Of a DNA stretch of 64,000 nt, positions 45,700 through 55,158 are shown one piece after another. This stretch comes from Saprospiraceae bacterium (GTDB lineage: Bacteria > Bacteroidota > Bacteroidia > Chitinophagales > Saprospiraceae), in the NCBI GenBank assembly GCA_016710585.1, contig JADJVN010000002.1, forward strand, positions 62,001-126,000, written 5' to 3'. The notes beneath the pieces were generated by a model that saw only the letters and a list, made by a program, of their open reading frames with translations, was not told the DNA's origin and did not search any database. Numbering within the stretch: position 1 is the stretch's first letter; each line of letters starts with the position of its first letter. Both the position numbers and the translations under genes were made by a program.

Positions 45700-46372
45700 G
45701 CAGTACTTACTTTTACAAGTTTAATAGGGCGTGACCCTTTGGGTCAGGCTATTGCGGGGTTCCGTGCTTCGCACCAGCGCTTTGCGCTGCCCTACATATC
45801 CTTCACGCGAAAAAATCGTATGTGAGTTGTTTTGGTATTCTTGCCTAAAACGAAACCTGCATGATGTGAATCATATAAGTCGTTCCAATGGATCTAATTT
45901 TTTCGCAATTGATTTTTCTACAAGCAATTTGCACCTCTGGGGTAATATATCATGTTTTGTATTTTTTAATAGTTGTTTTCTTTATTTTAATTTTTTAAGT
46001 AAAGCTCCATGGGAGCGACCTGTTTTTAGAGATAATTTATTGATGTTTTTTGAGCTCCATAGGTGCGACCTGTAACTGTTGTATAATTGCAGTACTTCTA
46101 GTAAAATAACCCATCCCCTGCCCTTACCCTTGTTAGGGAAGGGGTGAAATGATTGATTAAAAATTCAGTTTAATTTAAATAGTCAATCGAACATCATGTC
46201 AGTGGAATTTTATTAAAGCTAGATTAATAATTTCTGTCGGAGCAGTATGTAATGTAGTACTTCAAATAAAATAACCCGGTAAAAATTGTGAAATAACCCA
46301 ATCTTCAGTCTTTACCCCTTGTTGAGGAAGGAGGTTGTTATTATTCTATAATTTTTCTATAATTGTTCTTTT
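45700..46372. repeat. Repeat graveyard: GC-rich triple-hairpin element and degenerate short repeats
   Basis: No gene in 673 bases. 45727-45815 is far richer in GC than its surroundings and has three mini-hairpins with 3-base loops: TGACCC/GGGTCA (45732-45746), GTGC/GCAC (45764-45774) and CAGCGC/GCGCTG (45775-45789). Two copies of AGCTCCAT(G/A)GG(A/T)GCGACC plus TGT lie at 46003 and 46053, with weaker relatives near 45880 and 45928. Two diverged copies of an AAAATAACCC element with a CCCTTACCC...GGGAAGGGG hairpin lie at about 46091-46146 and 46255-46335. These are of the kind of interspersed short repeats I know from other Bacteroidota genomes. Confidence 0.65.
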
Positions 46373-46978
46373 TTAAAATATTTTGTACTGAATTCCAATT
46401 TCAATCTTAATAGGATTAAAGGTAAATTCAAAATATTTGCTATCTCTATATATTTTATCAACGAATACATTGTTGGTCGTGCTAGAATTCAGCGAAATAG
46501 CGACCATTCCAGACAGACCTATCAATGCAGATAATCTTGAGTTTAATTTATATTCTGCTTGAATTTTCGGTTTGTAATATATTCCTAATTTATTAGCTTT
46601 CGAGACATAAACTTGAGTAAGATTTGGAATTGTTTTTTTATGTAAAAAGTAAATTCCAGATGAATGCGACCAACGCAGTTTAAATTTGTCTGCAGAATTA
46701 CCCAAAAAATAATAACCCAATCCATATCCAATACCCAGTTGAATCAATTTTTCGTCATCAAAAGTTTTGTGGAAGGTTCCAAATACTAAATTCGACAATT
46801 CCCAATATCTATATTTTTTTTCACTAGCCCTAGGATACATATAAGCTAATTCCATTCCTGTGAAATGAAATCTATTGAAAATATTATGATTCGTCGAACT
46901 ATAAATTCCTTTCCATTTATCCTGACCATGAACCGAAATAAAAAGCAGCACGAATAAAATGACTTAATAATGTCTCAT
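46373..46978 (-). CDS. Outer-membrane beta-barrel-like protein, signal peptide interrupted by a stop
   Basis: From the ATG at 46978 the frame reads MRHY, a TAA (46964-46966), then VILFVLLFISVHGQDKWKGI, all in one frame. Without the stop this would be a normal signal peptide. The track of coding sequence continues without further damage to 46373, and a GTG at 46951 could start a protein with a poor signal. The mature part has alternating strands with aromatic ends (LIQLGIGYGLGYYFLG, KLRWSHSSGIYFLHK, IKIEIGIQYKIF), which fits a small barrel of about 180 residues. It follows the lipoprotein gene at 46983 by 4 bases, so they form an operon. Function unknown. Confidence 0.6.
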
Positions 46979-46982
46979 GATA

Positions 46983-47611
46983 TTATTCTATTACTGTAAA
47001 TAAATATATACTTTTATTATCTGCATGTTTTTGAAGTTGAGTTAATTCATCCGATGCTATACTTGATTCCATTAAGATTTCTTTATGAATATCCGAGTTT
47101 GAAATCTTAAAAAAGATTTCGCTTTGACCTTTTATACTTGCATTAAAATTACATAAATTGGATTTATCTATGAGGCCTTTGTAAATTGGATTGTTTTCTG
47201 GTCGGAGAATATAACTCCCTTTCATGCGTGGTATAATTCCTATTTGAAAAAAAGCAGAATTACCCAAACATCCTACTTTAGTAGTAAAATAATTTTTTTC
47301 ATTATTAATTGTAATCGCATCTGGTATAAAATCAAAAGAATCACCAATAGATTTAAAATTGATTTCATGAATGGTTAAATCAAAGATAAAACCTTTATTG
47401 TCCAATGAAACTTGTTGTAAGTTGAGCGAATTAATGAGATATGCATTGTGATTCAGGTGACTTAACCAAATCGTGTCACCTATTTTAACTTGTTTGTTTC
47501 CTGGAAGGATATCGAGAGGAATCTCAAATCGTTCCTGAAGTTCAGGTTCCAATCGACAAGCTAAAAAATAGATAGATAGCAAAATGCTACGATTAATCCA
47601 ATTTTATACAT
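46983..47611 (-). CDS. Hypothetical lipoprotein with a likely frameshift in its signal peptide
   Basis: The ATG at 47611 begins MYKIGLIVAFCYLSIF and then meets TAG; the frame one base away continues FLACRLEPELQERFEIPL for 190 codons. One T missing in the T run near 47563-47568 would join them into a lipoprotein with lipobox FLAC. As it stands only a TTG at 47582 could open the long frame. The mature part is a beta-rich domain (QVKIGDTIWLSHLNH, FIPDAITINNEKNYF, GSYILRPENNPIYKG) without a match I recognise. It is the first gene of a pair with the barrel-like protein. Confidence 0.55.
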
Positions 47612-47833
47612 ATTTACTTTGGTTTCTTAGCGAAGATAAGCAAATTATTTATGGGCAAATAATTATTTCTGATAAAACTTGACGCTATTTCTTTGAGATT
47701 TAAGGAAAGTATTTAGAAATGTCCAATCACATAATATTATTATTACGTAAATGAGGTTTTGAAATTCATTTCATTTTTTAGCATGTGTTATTGAGCTAAA
47801 GATCAGTTTCTTGTTAAAAACAGAAAGAGAAGA

Positions 47834-48208
47834 TTAGCCCCCACAAGCGATTTTTAATTTTTTAATATTCATATCCCAAATGTCATTTTGACTTTTTACC
47901 TCATCTTCTTCACAACATTCTGTGACTTCGAGAATGGTTTCATTCGTGATGTCAGTTTTGTAGATTCTGAATTGTAAGAATTCGTCTGGTCTGTCCTCCC
48001 AGACAAATTTTACCAATTCTTCCTCAATGTCTTCTGTTAGGCTTGCTTCTTCTTCTTCACCATTCCATGAAAAAGTGTAAGCGTCACCAACATTGTCGAC
48101 TTCATCACAAAACCACCTCACTAAACAGGTAGGTTGAGTTACGAAAAGATAGATGATCGAAGGCGATGCCTTGAACATATACTCGAATTTTGCTTGGATA
48201 ATTTTCAA
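47834..48208 (-). CDS. START-like domain protein (SRPBCC fold)
   Basis: About 124 residues. The sequence AKFEYMFKASPSIIYLFVTQ with WFCDEVDNVGDAYTFSWNG and FLQFRIYKTDITNETILEVT follows the Bacteroidota START-like family 'FEfxixaSPxiLYxFLstPxgLxeWFxDeV'. An acidic Glu-rich stretch (EEEEASLTEDIEEEL) is typical. The end WDMNIKKLKIACGG is the usual 'xxxLKxxIGxx' tail. The frame is open to an ATG at 48262, but the extra 18 residues have no family counterpart; the TTG at 48208 is preferred. It may bind a hydrophobic ligand. It is divergent from rpoD. Confidence 0.75.
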   Translation of the reverse strand: MKIIQAKFEYMFKASPSIIYLFVTQPTCLVRWFCDEVDNVGDAYTFSWNGEEEEASLTEDIEEELVKFVWEDRPDEFLQFRIYKTDITNETILEVTECCEEDEVKSQNDIWDMNIKKLKIACGG

Positions 48209-48325
48209 TTTTTTTATATTAAGACTCGGCAATATTAAAATTGTTTCTATATTTTTTTGCATAATGATGAACTTTTTTTATACAATTTTTATTTCTTACC
48301 TTATGCAAAAGGTCAGGAAGCAACT

Positions 48326-48342
48326 TTGGCACGTATTTCGCA
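48326..48342 (+). promoter_or_regulatory. Sigma-54-like promoter upstream of rpoD
   Basis: TTGGCACGTATTTCGCA: perfect -24 box, then GC exactly ten bases after GG (GG-N10-GC). Transcription would start near 48354, 63 bases before the rpoD ATG. It is a better match to the consensus than the boxes in the small-RNA array. Confidence 0.5.
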
Positions 48343-48416
48343 ATACTACTATATGAGTCACTTATAAGATATTAAAATATTGTAAATCAACAATTTAAAG
48401 GGAAAAAAAGTCATTA

Positions 48417-49286
48417 ATGCGGCAATTAAAAATAACTAAATCCATCACGAATCGGGAAAGTCAGTCCCTAGAAAAATATTTGCAAGAAATTGGTAAAGTG
48501 GACTTGTTGACACCTGAGGAAGAGGTCGAATTAGCTAAATTAATCAAACAAGGGAATCAAATTGCATTAGAAAAATTGACCAAGGCAAATCTAAGATTTG
48601 TCGTTTCCGTGGCAAAGCAATACCAGAATCAAGGTCTTTCATTGTCAGATTTAATCAATGAAGGAAATCTAGGATTAATTAAGGCAGCACAACGATTTGA
48701 TGAAACCAGAGGATTCAAATTCATTTCCTACGCCGTATGGTGGATCAGACAGTCAATCTTGCAAGCATTGGCTGAGCAATCCCGTATCGTCAGATTGCCA
48801 TTAAATAAAGTAGGATCATTAAATAAGATTAATCGTGCCTTCTCTGAATTAGAACAAGAATTCGAAAGAGAACCTTCACCAGAAGAATTGGCTACGCTAC
48901 TAGAAATCCCAACTGAAGAAGTCGAGACAACTCTAGGCGTAGCAGCTCGACACGTCTCAATGGATGCACCGTTTGTTGAAGGAGAAGATAACTCCTTGTT
49001 GGACGTCTTAGAGAATAGTAGCACACCAGCTACAGATCAAAGACTAGAATACAAAGATTCATTGCGTAGAGAAATAGAAAGAGCCTTAGGGACGCTTACA
49101 GATAGACAGGCAGATGTGATCAAATTGTATTTTGGCCTTGGTGTCGAACATCCTGAGTCTTTGGAAGATATCGGTGATAAATTTGGCCTTACTCGAGAAA
49201 GAGTGAGACAAATTAAAGACAAAGCCATTAATAAATTAAGATCTACGACAAGAAGTAAGTTATTGAAACAATATCTAGGGATTTAA
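48417..49286 (+). CDS. rpoD: Primary RNA polymerase sigma factor RpoD (short Bacteroidota form)
   Basis: 289 residues; like other Bacteroidota RpoD it lacks the long region 1.1 and the non-conserved insert. Region 1.2 is SLEKYLQEIGKVDLLTPEEE. Region 2 contains KANLRFVVSVAKQYQNQGLS with DLINEGNLGLIKAA and FISYAVWWIRQSILQA. Region 3 has VRLPLNKVGSLNKINRAFSE, and region 4.2 has LEDIGDKFGLTRERVRQIKD. It directs RNA polymerase to the TTG / TAnnTTTG promoters of this phylum. It stands alone, with gap 42 bases downstream. A sigma-54-like promoter lies in its upstream region. Confidence 0.96.
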   Translation: MRQLKITKSITNRESQSLEKYLQEIGKVDLLTPEEEVELAKLIKQGNQIALEKLTKANLRFVVSVAKQYQNQGLSLSDLINEGNLGLIKAAQRFDETRGFKFISYAVWWIRQSILQALAEQSRIVRLPLNKVGSLNKINRAFSELEQEFEREPSPEELATLLEIPTEEVETTLGVAARHVSMDAPFVEGEDNSLLDVLENSSTPATDQRLEYKDSLRREIERALGTLTDRQADVIKLYFGLGVEHPESLEDIGDKFGLTRERVRQIKDKAINKLRSTTRSKLLKQYLGI

Positions 49287-49369
49287 TTTTCGAGCTCTTT
49301 TTACATTTTTAGCAATTTTTTTTCTTTATGCAAGTCAATTTATTGAACTTTGCAAAAAAAAATATCTTC

Positions 49370-50830
49370 ATGAGCGAATTGTCATTTAATGAATCTACAG
49401 AACTAGCTTTACAACAATGGCGTGAAAAGGAGAAAAAAGCGCTAGAATTAAGCAAAATTGTAGGTGAATTGCGTTTCGATAGATCAATAGAATTATTATT
49501 ATTCAGAAGAGATCTTTACGATGTAAGACCTACTGAGATCATCAATTATCATTTATTTGCAAAAAATTATGTCGATACAGATTTAAGTATTGATTTAACA
49601 CTTGGTATCGCAAAAGCAATCCAGTCCAACATCCATATTGGTGCTTCGAGGATCGATATAGGAAAGTTAGCTTCAGAATGTACAAGCCAAGGGATAGACC
49701 TCAATCAATTTGTAGCTCAGAAACTAGGCAACGCACCTTTGGATACGGATCACACGATCGCACATAGGGATGTCGTACTGTATGGTTTTGGTAGGATAGG
49801 TAGACTAGTCGCAAGGAGAATTATTTCAAGTACAGGTAGAGGAGAACAATTAAGGTTAAAGGCGATCGTCATTAGACCTAGTATGAAAGTAAGACTTGAA
49901 GAAGTAAATAAAAGAATGGCATTGATGGAAATAGATTCAATCCATGGTGCTTTTCCAGGTACAGTTCAAGTGCTTGAAGATGGAGATATTGTTGAAATCA
50001 ATGGTAATAAAATCCACATGATTTTCGCCAACGATCCTTCAGAAATCAACTATGAAAACTATGGTATAAAAGATGCCATATTGATCGACAATACGGGAAT
50101 GTGGGATACTAAAGAAAAATTGAGTGCACATCTTCGTCCAGGAATAAAAAAAGTAATCCTTACTGCGCCTGGAAAAGATATCCCAAATATCGTAGTTGGA
50201 GCTAACCATCAACAAATTGATTTTGAAAATGAAACAGTAGTTTGTGCAGCATCATGTACAACTAATGCTATCGTTCCTGTTATCCAAACAATGGATAATG
50301 AGTTCGGTATCGAGAAAGGGCATATAGAAACTGTCCATGCTTATACAAGTGATCAGAATTTATTAGATAATTTTCATAAAAAACCTCGTAGAGGTCGTGG
50401 TGCTCCCATTAATATGGTAATCACAAGCACAGGTGCAGCAAGTGCAGTTGCTAAAGTATTACCTAATTTAAAGGGCAAGCTTACTGGAAATGCAGTGCGT
50501 GTTCCGGTCCCAAATGTTTCATTGGCTATACTGAATTTAACCTTGGAGAAACCGTCCACCAGAGAAGAAATATTAGCTAAATTGAGACATGCATGTCTTC
50601 ATGGTGATCTCGTGGAGCAAATGCAATATTCAACAAATGAAGAGTATGTGTCAAGTAATGCTGTAGGTACGACTGTTGCTTCAGTTATCGATGTTCCTTC
50701 AACCATTTTATCCAATGATGGAAAGACAGTGACGCTTTATGCTTGGTATGATAATGAATATGGATACACTTGTCAGGTAGTTCGTCTGGCTAAGCATGTA
50801 GCGCAAGTAAGACGGTACGCTTACTATTAG
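49370..50830 (+). CDS. gap: Glyceraldehyde-3-phosphate dehydrogenase with N-terminal extension
   Basis: Oxidises glyceraldehyde-3-phosphate to 1,3-bisphosphoglycerate with NAD(P)+. From the ATG at 49370 the protein has 486 residues, about 150 more than the standard enzyme. The first 130 residues (SFNESTELALQQWREKEKKA, later DLYDVRPTEIINYHLFAKNY) form a helical domain unrelated to the core. The NAD domain begins VVLYGFGRIGRLVARRI, the catalytic Cys is in CAASCTTNAIVPV, and the C-terminal block is YAWYDNEYGYTCQVVRL. The long form is shared by many Bacteroidota and some proteobacteria. The gene overlaps nothing, and the protease gene starts 3 bases downstream. Confidence 0.95.
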   Translation: MSELSFNESTELALQQWREKEKKALELSKIVGELRFDRSIELLLFRRDLYDVRPTEIINYHLFAKNYVDTDLSIDLTLGIAKAIQSNIHIGASRIDIGKLASECTSQGIDLNQFVAQKLGNAPLDTDHTIAHRDVVLYGFGRIGRLVARRIISSTGRGEQLRLKAIVIRPSMKVRLEEVNKRMALMEIDSIHGAFPGTVQVLEDGDIVEINGNKIHMIFANDPSEINYENYGIKDAILIDNTGMWDTKEKLSAHLRPGIKKVILTAPGKDIPNIVVGANHQQIDFENETVVCAASCTTNAIVPVIQTMDNEFGIEKGHIETVHAYTSDQNLLDNFHKKPRRGRGAPINMVITSTGAASAVAKVLPNLKGKLTGNAVRVPVPNVSLAILNLTLEKPSTREEILAKLRHACLHGDLVEQMQYSTNEEYVSSNAVGTTVASVIDVPSTILSNDGKTVTLYAWYDNEYGYTCQVVRLAKHVAQVRRYAYY

Positions 50831-50833
50831 AAA

Positions 50834-52363
50834 ATGTCTTCACAACTTAAAGAAAATCCAATCAACAAATGGCTTCCTTTTTGGATGGGATTGGCATGTG
50901 CAGTAGGTTTGTTTTTTGGAATGAAAATTCAATTGCCTAAAACAAAAAATATCGAAGAAAATACTGCAATTGAATCAAGGAATGCAATTCAAAAATTAAC
51001 TGATGCCGTGTCATATATACATGCCAAATATGATGATAGCCTTTCATATCAAAGTATTGTAGATAAAGCGCTAGTGGGGCTTACTCAAGGATTAGATCCC
51101 TATTCTAGTTATACCGAATATTCTGAAAAACAAGCTGAAATTGATGAACTTGATGGAGATTATGAAGGCATAGGAATAGAGTGCAGAAAAGTAAATCATC
51201 GATTTTATGTCAGTCATGTATATGAAAATAGTCCAGCAAGTGAGAATGGACTTAAAGTAGGAGATGAGATACTTCAAGTTCAAGATATAAAACTTGATAG
51301 TACTGTCTCCATTAAAAAAGTAATAACCTATATCAAAAATTCTGAACATGAATTAAAATTAGGGATTAAATCTCAAAATGGAATTGCTGAAAAAACATTA
51401 GTCAAAAGACAAATAAAAATAAGTTCTATAAGTTACTCAGAAGATCTGGGCAATGGAACAATAATAGTTGGTATAAAAAATTTTGGTGATAAGACCTATC
51501 AGGAATTTTTTGAGGTAATTGATCAATATTCCAAGAAAAATAAAGTACAAAAATTAATCATTGACTTGCGAGATAATTCTGGAGGTTTTGTTACAGCTGT
51601 TGCTGACATTTTAAATCAACTTGTTCCAGAGAAGGATCAATTTATGTTTGAGACTTCAGGAAAAAATACCAAGACAAGAGTTTATAAAAGTTTAGGCAGA
51701 CCATTTTTTAAATTTGATAAGATCATTGTATTGGTCAATGAAAATACAGCCTCTGCTTCAGAAATTTTAGCAGGAACACTTCAAGATCTTGATCTTGCTG
51801 AAATAATTGGCCAGAATACTGTCGGCAAAGCAATGATACTTGAACAGTTTGAACTGTCTGATAAATCCCAATTGAGGTTGGTCACTGGAAAATACAAACT
51901 ACCGTCTGGACGAATAATCCAAAAACCATTTAATGATGCCCAATCCGAGTTTGTTGAAACCAATTCAGCAAAAGATAAACAGTATTTTTCAATTAAAAAA
52001 AGACGAAAGCTCGATGGCAATTCAGGTATCGTTCCTGATATAATTTTAAAACCTGAATTTGATATTAAACCTGATGAGCGAGAAGAATTTCAGCGCTCGA
52101 TTGAAGATCAGATTTTAGTTAGATTTGATTTGATAAAGAAACTAAATATTAAATCAGCGGGTGAGCTTTCGACAAATAAAAGTTTAGATTCATTATTTCT
52201 CAATGACTGTTCATTGAATATTGTATGCAAATTAAATCAAGCTTTTTATTTAAAAGAAGCAAAAAAGTATTGTATTAATGTTTTGTTTGGTGAAGCTGCA
52301 AGAAGGAAATTTGAACTAACTGATGACCATATATTGCAATCTGCATTGCATGTCAATAAATAA
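50834..52363 (+). CDS. S41-family C-terminal processing peptidase (CtpA type)
   Basis: 509 residues. One N-terminal membrane anchor (LPFWMGLACAVGLFFGMKI), a PDZ domain from about residue 95 (YEGIGIECRKVNHRFYV, SPASENGLKVGDEILQ), then the S41 protease domain with LIIDLRDNSGGFVTAVADIL, the catalytic Ser in NENTASASEILAGTL and the Lys in GQNTVGKAMILEQFEL (the usual GKGxVQ is changed to GKAMIL). About 110 C-terminal residues follow. It acts in the periplasm on C-termini of envelope proteins. It starts 3 bases after gap, so the two are co-transcribed, an order seen in related genomes but without a known metabolic reason. Confidence 0.9.
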   Translation: MSSQLKENPINKWLPFWMGLACAVGLFFGMKIQLPKTKNIEENTAIESRNAIQKLTDAVSYIHAKYDDSLSYQSIVDKALVGLTQGLDPYSSYTEYSEKQAEIDELDGDYEGIGIECRKVNHRFYVSHVYENSPASENGLKVGDEILQVQDIKLDSTVSIKKVITYIKNSEHELKLGIKSQNGIAEKTLVKRQIKISSISYSEDLGNGTIIVGIKNFGDKTYQEFFEVIDQYSKKNKVQKLIIDLRDNSGGFVTAVADILNQLVPEKDQFMFETSGKNTKTRVYKSLGRPFFKFDKIIVLVNENTASASEILAGTLQDLDLAEIIGQNTVGKAMILEQFELSDKSQLRLVTGKYKLPSGRIIQKPFNDAQSEFVETNSAKDKQYFSIKKRRKLDGNSGIVPDIILKPEFDIKPDEREEFQRSIEDQILVRFDLIKKLNIKSAGELSTNKSLDSLFLNDCSLNIVCKLNQAFYLKEAKKYCINVLFGEAARRKFELTDDHILQSALHVNK

Positions 52364-52465
52364 TATTTTCATCTAGCCAAATATAGTTTAATTTATATCG
52401 TTATATATATTTTGAAATTTTTAGATAAGTATCAATGATTAGAATTTTTTGCATAATAAGCTAAT

Positions 52466-54976
52466 ATGAGTGTTCAAATAAAATGGTTTTTTTTCTTTCT
52501 ATTATCTTGTTTTGTTTTTACAGATGTGAAGACCCAAGATCTACTTATCCAAGGGGAAGTTAAAGATCAAAGTACGGGGGAGAAACTTGAATTTGTAACA
52601 GTTTACATAGCCAATACAAAATACTTTGCAGAGACGAATCAACAAGGTAGGTTTGAAATGAAAATCCCATTTCAAAATACGGTTATCCTTAATTTTTCTA
52701 AATTGGGTTATGAGAAATCAAAAAAGTCAATAAGGTTTTCAATAGGAATTAACGAATATCAAGTAGATCATGTCCTTAAAGCTTTAATCCAAACAGATGT
52801 CGTCATTAAAGAATCTTCTCTGAACAAAGGAACAGAGATAAGAGAGCAAGCTAAATCATTTGAATTGCTTCCCACGGTGAGTGGTAATATAGAAAGTGTG
52901 TTGCCAAGCATAGCATTAGGTGTGAGAACTAGCGCAGGAGGAGAGTTGAGTAGTCAATACAGTGTGCGTGGAGGAAGCTATGATGAGAATCTTGTTTTCG
53001 TAAATGATTTTGAGATTTATAGACCACAATTAATACGCAATGGTCAGCAAGAAGGGCTTTCTTTTCCCAATGCTGATTTGATTCGTGAATTGAGTTTTTC
53101 ATCAGGAGGATTTGAATCAAAATTTGGAGATAAACAAGCTTCAGTATTAGATATAAAATATAAAGTACCCGATTCACTGAGAGCAAGTGTGGTAGCTAGC
53201 TTTTTAGGGCTCTCATCACATGTTGAAGGGAGTACAAGATTATTCAAAAATAAATTGAGGTATCTCATCGGTGCGAGATATAAGAGCAATAGTTATCTAT
53301 TGAGTTCATTGGATGTGAAAGGGGAATATCAACCGCAGTTTTTTGATTTGCAATCCTATGTGAGCTACGATCTCTCACCCGCACTGCAATTAGCCTGGAT
53401 TTCCAATTGGAATAAAAGTAAGTTTAGTTTGATTCCAGAAGAGTCAAGTGTCGCAAAGGGTTCAGCTTTTTTATTGATAAGATTAAATACTTTTTTTGAA
53501 GGCAAAGAGATTGATGAGTTTGATCAAAAGATGACTGGATTAAGTTTAACTTATTTTCCAAAGAATAAAAAGAATCCTTATTATTTTAAATTAATTTCTT
53601 CAGTAAATAAAGGTGTAGAAGCTGAACAATTTGATATCCTTGGATACTATAGATTGACAGAGATCGAGACAGGTGGAAAAGATGATGAAGGAAAAGAGGT
53701 AAAGCTTTGGGGAGAAGGCACTCAACATGTATTCGCAAGAAATTATTTGAATAGTTTTATACATCAACATGAATGGCGAGGCGGTATCGATCTCAGTGCA
53801 AATGAAAAATTAGATCAATTTATACAAGGAGGCATTGGGGTAAAAGTGGACAAATTCGATGATAAATTGAACGAATGGGAGCGTATAGATTCTGCTGGTT
53901 TTTCATTGCCTTATGATGGGAAAGTACTTCGACTGAACAATGTATACAAAGGATCTGTACAGGTCAATAATCAAAAATATTTTGCATGGATTCAAGATGA
54001 AATTCAATGGATCGCCAATTCAAAATGGAGTATGAAATTTATTCCAGGTATTAGAGCAAATTATACCAGTTTGAATGATGAGGCATATATTAATCCACGA
54101 ATGAAGATAGAGATCAGCCCACGAAAATTTAATTCATCATTGCTTTATTGGCTTTCTGGTGGCTATTATTTTCAACCTCCTTTCTATAGAGAGATGAGGC
54201 GACCTGATGGCAGCTTGAACTCCAACTTGCGATCTCAGAAGTCAATTCATGCAGTGCTTGGTATGAAGCGAGATTTTATGTGGAGAAAAGTATCTGAGAC
54301 ACCGTTCAGATGGATCTCTGAGATCTATGTCAAAGATCTGTGGGATGTGGTAAGTTATGAATTGGAAAATGTGCGGATAAGATATGCAGGAGAGAATAAT
54401 GCAAATGCCTATGCAATCGGATGGGATAATAGGATCAACGGGGAGTTTGCATCAGGCGCAGAGTCTTGGGTGAACATTTCATTTCTGCGCACTCGTGAGT
54501 CTTTAATTGGTATCCAACATAAGGAGCGAGTAGCGGGTCAAAGTGAAGGAAAAAATATTAAAGATGTATCGAGGCCAACCGATCAATTATTTTCCATTGG
54601 ATTGTTTTTTCAGGACTATTTACCAAAGAATAAAAACTGTAAAATGCATATGAACACTGTGGTCGCCACAGGTCTTCCATACGGTTTCAAAGGAGACAAT
54701 GAAGTCTATCGCAATGAATACCGATTTAAGCCATACCACAGAGTTGATATTGGATTCTCATATCTCTTATGGGACAGACATATGAAAGGAAATAAATCGA
54801 GACATCCCTTGAGATTCACTAGAAGCACTTGGCTAAGCGCAGAAGTATTTAATCTACTTAAAATCCGCAATGAAGCCTCAGTATCATGGATTAAATCAGT
54901 TTACAATTACCAATTTGCCATTCCAAATTACCTCAGTTCTCGAAGGATTAATATCAAGGTGAGGATGGATTTTTGA
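52466..54976 (+). CDS. TonB-dependent receptor-like outer-membrane protein
   Basis: 836 residues with a signal peptide (FFFFLLSCFVFTDVKTQ), a CarboxypepD_reg-like domain (GEKLEFVTVYIANTKYFAET), and a plug (ISxGVRTSAGGELSSQYSVR-like; actual landmark QYSVRGGSYDENLVFVND and FSSGGFESKFGDKQASVLDI). The barrel is long and ends RRINIKVRMDF, with a terminal Phe as required for barrel assembly. The plug with 'YSVRGGSYDENLVYVN' is characteristic of a Bacteroidota group without SusD-like partner. The ligand is unknown. No gene is close downstream; rpsP begins 182 bases later with its own promoter. Confidence 0.88.
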   Translation: MSVQIKWFFFFLLSCFVFTDVKTQDLLIQGEVKDQSTGEKLEFVTVYIANTKYFAETNQQGRFEMKIPFQNTVILNFSKLGYEKSKKSIRFSIGINEYQVDHVLKALIQTDVVIKESSLNKGTEIREQAKSFELLPTVSGNIESVLPSIALGVRTSAGGELSSQYSVRGGSYDENLVFVNDFEIYRPQLIRNGQQEGLSFPNADLIRELSFSSGGFESKFGDKQASVLDIKYKVPDSLRASVVASFLGLSSHVEGSTRLFKNKLRYLIGARYKSNSYLLSSLDVKGEYQPQFFDLQSYVSYDLSPALQLAWISNWNKSKFSLIPEESSVAKGSAFLLIRLNTFFEGKEIDEFDQKMTGLSLTYFPKNKKNPYYFKLISSVNKGVEAEQFDILGYYRLTEIETGGKDDEGKEVKLWGEGTQHVFARNYLNSFIHQHEWRGGIDLSANEKLDQFIQGGIGVKVDKFDDKLNEWERIDSAGFSLPYDGKVLRLNNVYKGSVQVNNQKYFAWIQDEIQWIANSKWSMKFIPGIRANYTSLNDEAYINPRMKIEISPRKFNSSLLYWLSGGYYFQPPFYREMRRPDGSLNSNLRSQKSIHAVLGMKRDFMWRKVSETPFRWISEIYVKDLWDVVSYELENVRIRYAGENNANAYAIGWDNRINGEFASGAESWVNISFLRTRESLIGIQHKERVAGQSEGKNIKDVSRPTDQLFSIGLFFQDYLPKNKNCKMHMNTVVATGLPYGFKGDNEVYRNEYRFKPYHRVDIGFSYLLWDRHMKGNKSRHPLRFTRSTWLSAEVFNLLKIRNEASVSWIKSVYNYQFAIPNYLSSRRINIKVRMDF

Positions 54977-55048
54977 TTAATGTGTTAATTTGATAATGAT
55001 GATAAAAGCTAATGTGATATTGATTAATGTATTATTTGTTAGAAAATC

Positions 55049-55078
55049 TTGGATTATTGATAAAAATTCATAACTTTG
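55049..55078 (+). promoter_or_regulatory. Bacteroidota sigma-A promoter of rpsP
   Basis: TTG (55049-55051), 19 bases, TAACTTTG (55071-55078): a full match to TTG-N19-TAnnTTTG. The leader to the ATG at 55159 is about 75 bases. Confidence 0.7.
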
Positions 55079-55158
55079 CAGCGCTTAAGCCAAAATGGTC
55101 AGTTAAACTGAGTTATTTGGTAAAGGTCTAATTTAATCATTCATTTAAAATCTAACAA

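Noticed and set aside
45731..46075. 114-codon open frame in the repeat region after mutS
   Set aside because: It is built from the GC-rich hairpin element and the AGCTCC repeats, without a start context or any domain.
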